From the NCBI GenBank assembly GCA_963575745.1, contig CAUYUJ010019350.1, forward strand, positions 15,001 through 45,000: 30,000 nt of DNA. The letters run 5' to 3'. Below the pieces are notes generated by a model. It was not told the DNA's origin. It searched no databases and saw only the letters and a program-made list of their open reading frames with translations. The DNA is from Prorocentrum cordatum. Its lineage: Eukaryota > Sar > Dinophyceae > Prorocentrales > Prorocentraceae. Position 1 is the first letter of the stretch, and the number at the start of each line of letters is the position of its first letter. This document shows, piece by piece, positions 29,780 to 30,000 of the stretch. The position numbers and the translations under genes were made by a program.

Positions 29780-30000
29780 GATATGTACATATATACATAT
29801 ACCCATGCGTCTCTCTCTCTCTCTCTCTCTTTCTCTCCCTCTCGTTTTCTGCTCGTGCCTCCTCTGTCTCGTGTCTCCTGTCTTTCCAGACCTCTCCTAT
29901 TTGCTGCTTATGCTGGGGGGCCACGGCGCACCCCTCCCACCCCCCACCGCCCAAAACCACCAGGGTGGTAATGTGAACCCCCTGCCCCCCGCCCCCCCCG
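29557..30000 (-). other. Probable 3' part of a second intron of the same family (continues beyond the window)
   Basis: The plus-strand sequence CCCACCAGCCCT at 29557-29568 repeats, base for base, the motif at the 3' edge of the FGGY intron (28549-28560). On the minus strand both copies read AG followed by GGCTGGTGGG and then kinase coding sequence, in the same reading phase (Ala-Gly-Gly). The matching left half of the inverted repeat and the direct repeat are not found up to position 30000, so the 5' edge must lie outside. The interior is mostly CT microsatellite and C-rich sequence. Alternatively this is simply the 5' end of the coding region, with ATG at 29571. Confidence 0.5.
29679..29851. 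repeat. (CT)n microsatellite tracts
   Basis: Three long CT runs are separated by short interruptions, including a TATATACATATA-like segment near 29781-29804. Serine- and leucine-rich open frames over it are artefacts of the repeat. It lies in the presumed upstream intron of the kinase gene. Confidence 0.9.

Overview
The window looks like nuclear DNA of a eukaryote, most probably a dinoflagellate. It is GC-rich and dominated by microsatellites, minisatellites and dispersed repeats. It has one convincing protein-coding gene, which carries an unusual intron. It also holds decayed copies of two mobile-element protein types that I recall as abundant in dinoflagellate genomes (Symbiodiniaceae and Polarella): a tyrosine-recombinase-like protein and a retroelement N-terminal protein ending near a CCCH zinc finger. 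The organism call rests on this recalled resemblance and not on any search. I see no bacterial operon, rRNA, tRNA, CRISPR array or phage module.

Layout. 1-4.6 kb: no recognisable gene; GGA, GA and CA tracts, and the first copy of a ~230 bp dispersed repeat (family A). 4.65-4.86 kb: a palindromic element flanked by 12 bp direct repeats. 5.0-7.95 kb: a giant compound trinucleotide tract (TCC, CAT, CAG). 8.0-10.6 kb: CA/TG microsatellites and GGCCCCAAGA minisatellite patches. 10.63-12.06 kb: a ~78 bp minisatellite of 18 units. 12.6-15.6 kb: CCGACCC/GTTAGGGT repeats, dispersed family B, a cluster of hairpins and an 86 bp tandem duplication. 16.1-20.4 kb: family A copy 2, then two decayed mobile-element reading frames on the minus strand. 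20.5-26.8 kb: further repeats, more family B copies, and an element with 15 bp terminal inverted repeats.

The real gene occupies about 27.2-29.57 kb on the minus strand and encodes an FGGY-family carbohydrate kinase related to human FGGY and yeast YDR109C. Its internal intron is bounded by a 5 bp direct repeat and carries an 11 bp inverted repeat near its ends. The same 11 bp motif recurs just upstream of the N-terminal kinase domain, which suggests a second intron of the same family that runs off the window. This introner-like arrangement is the most interesting signal here.

Most long open frames in the window come from repeats that lack stop codons and are not proposed as genes.
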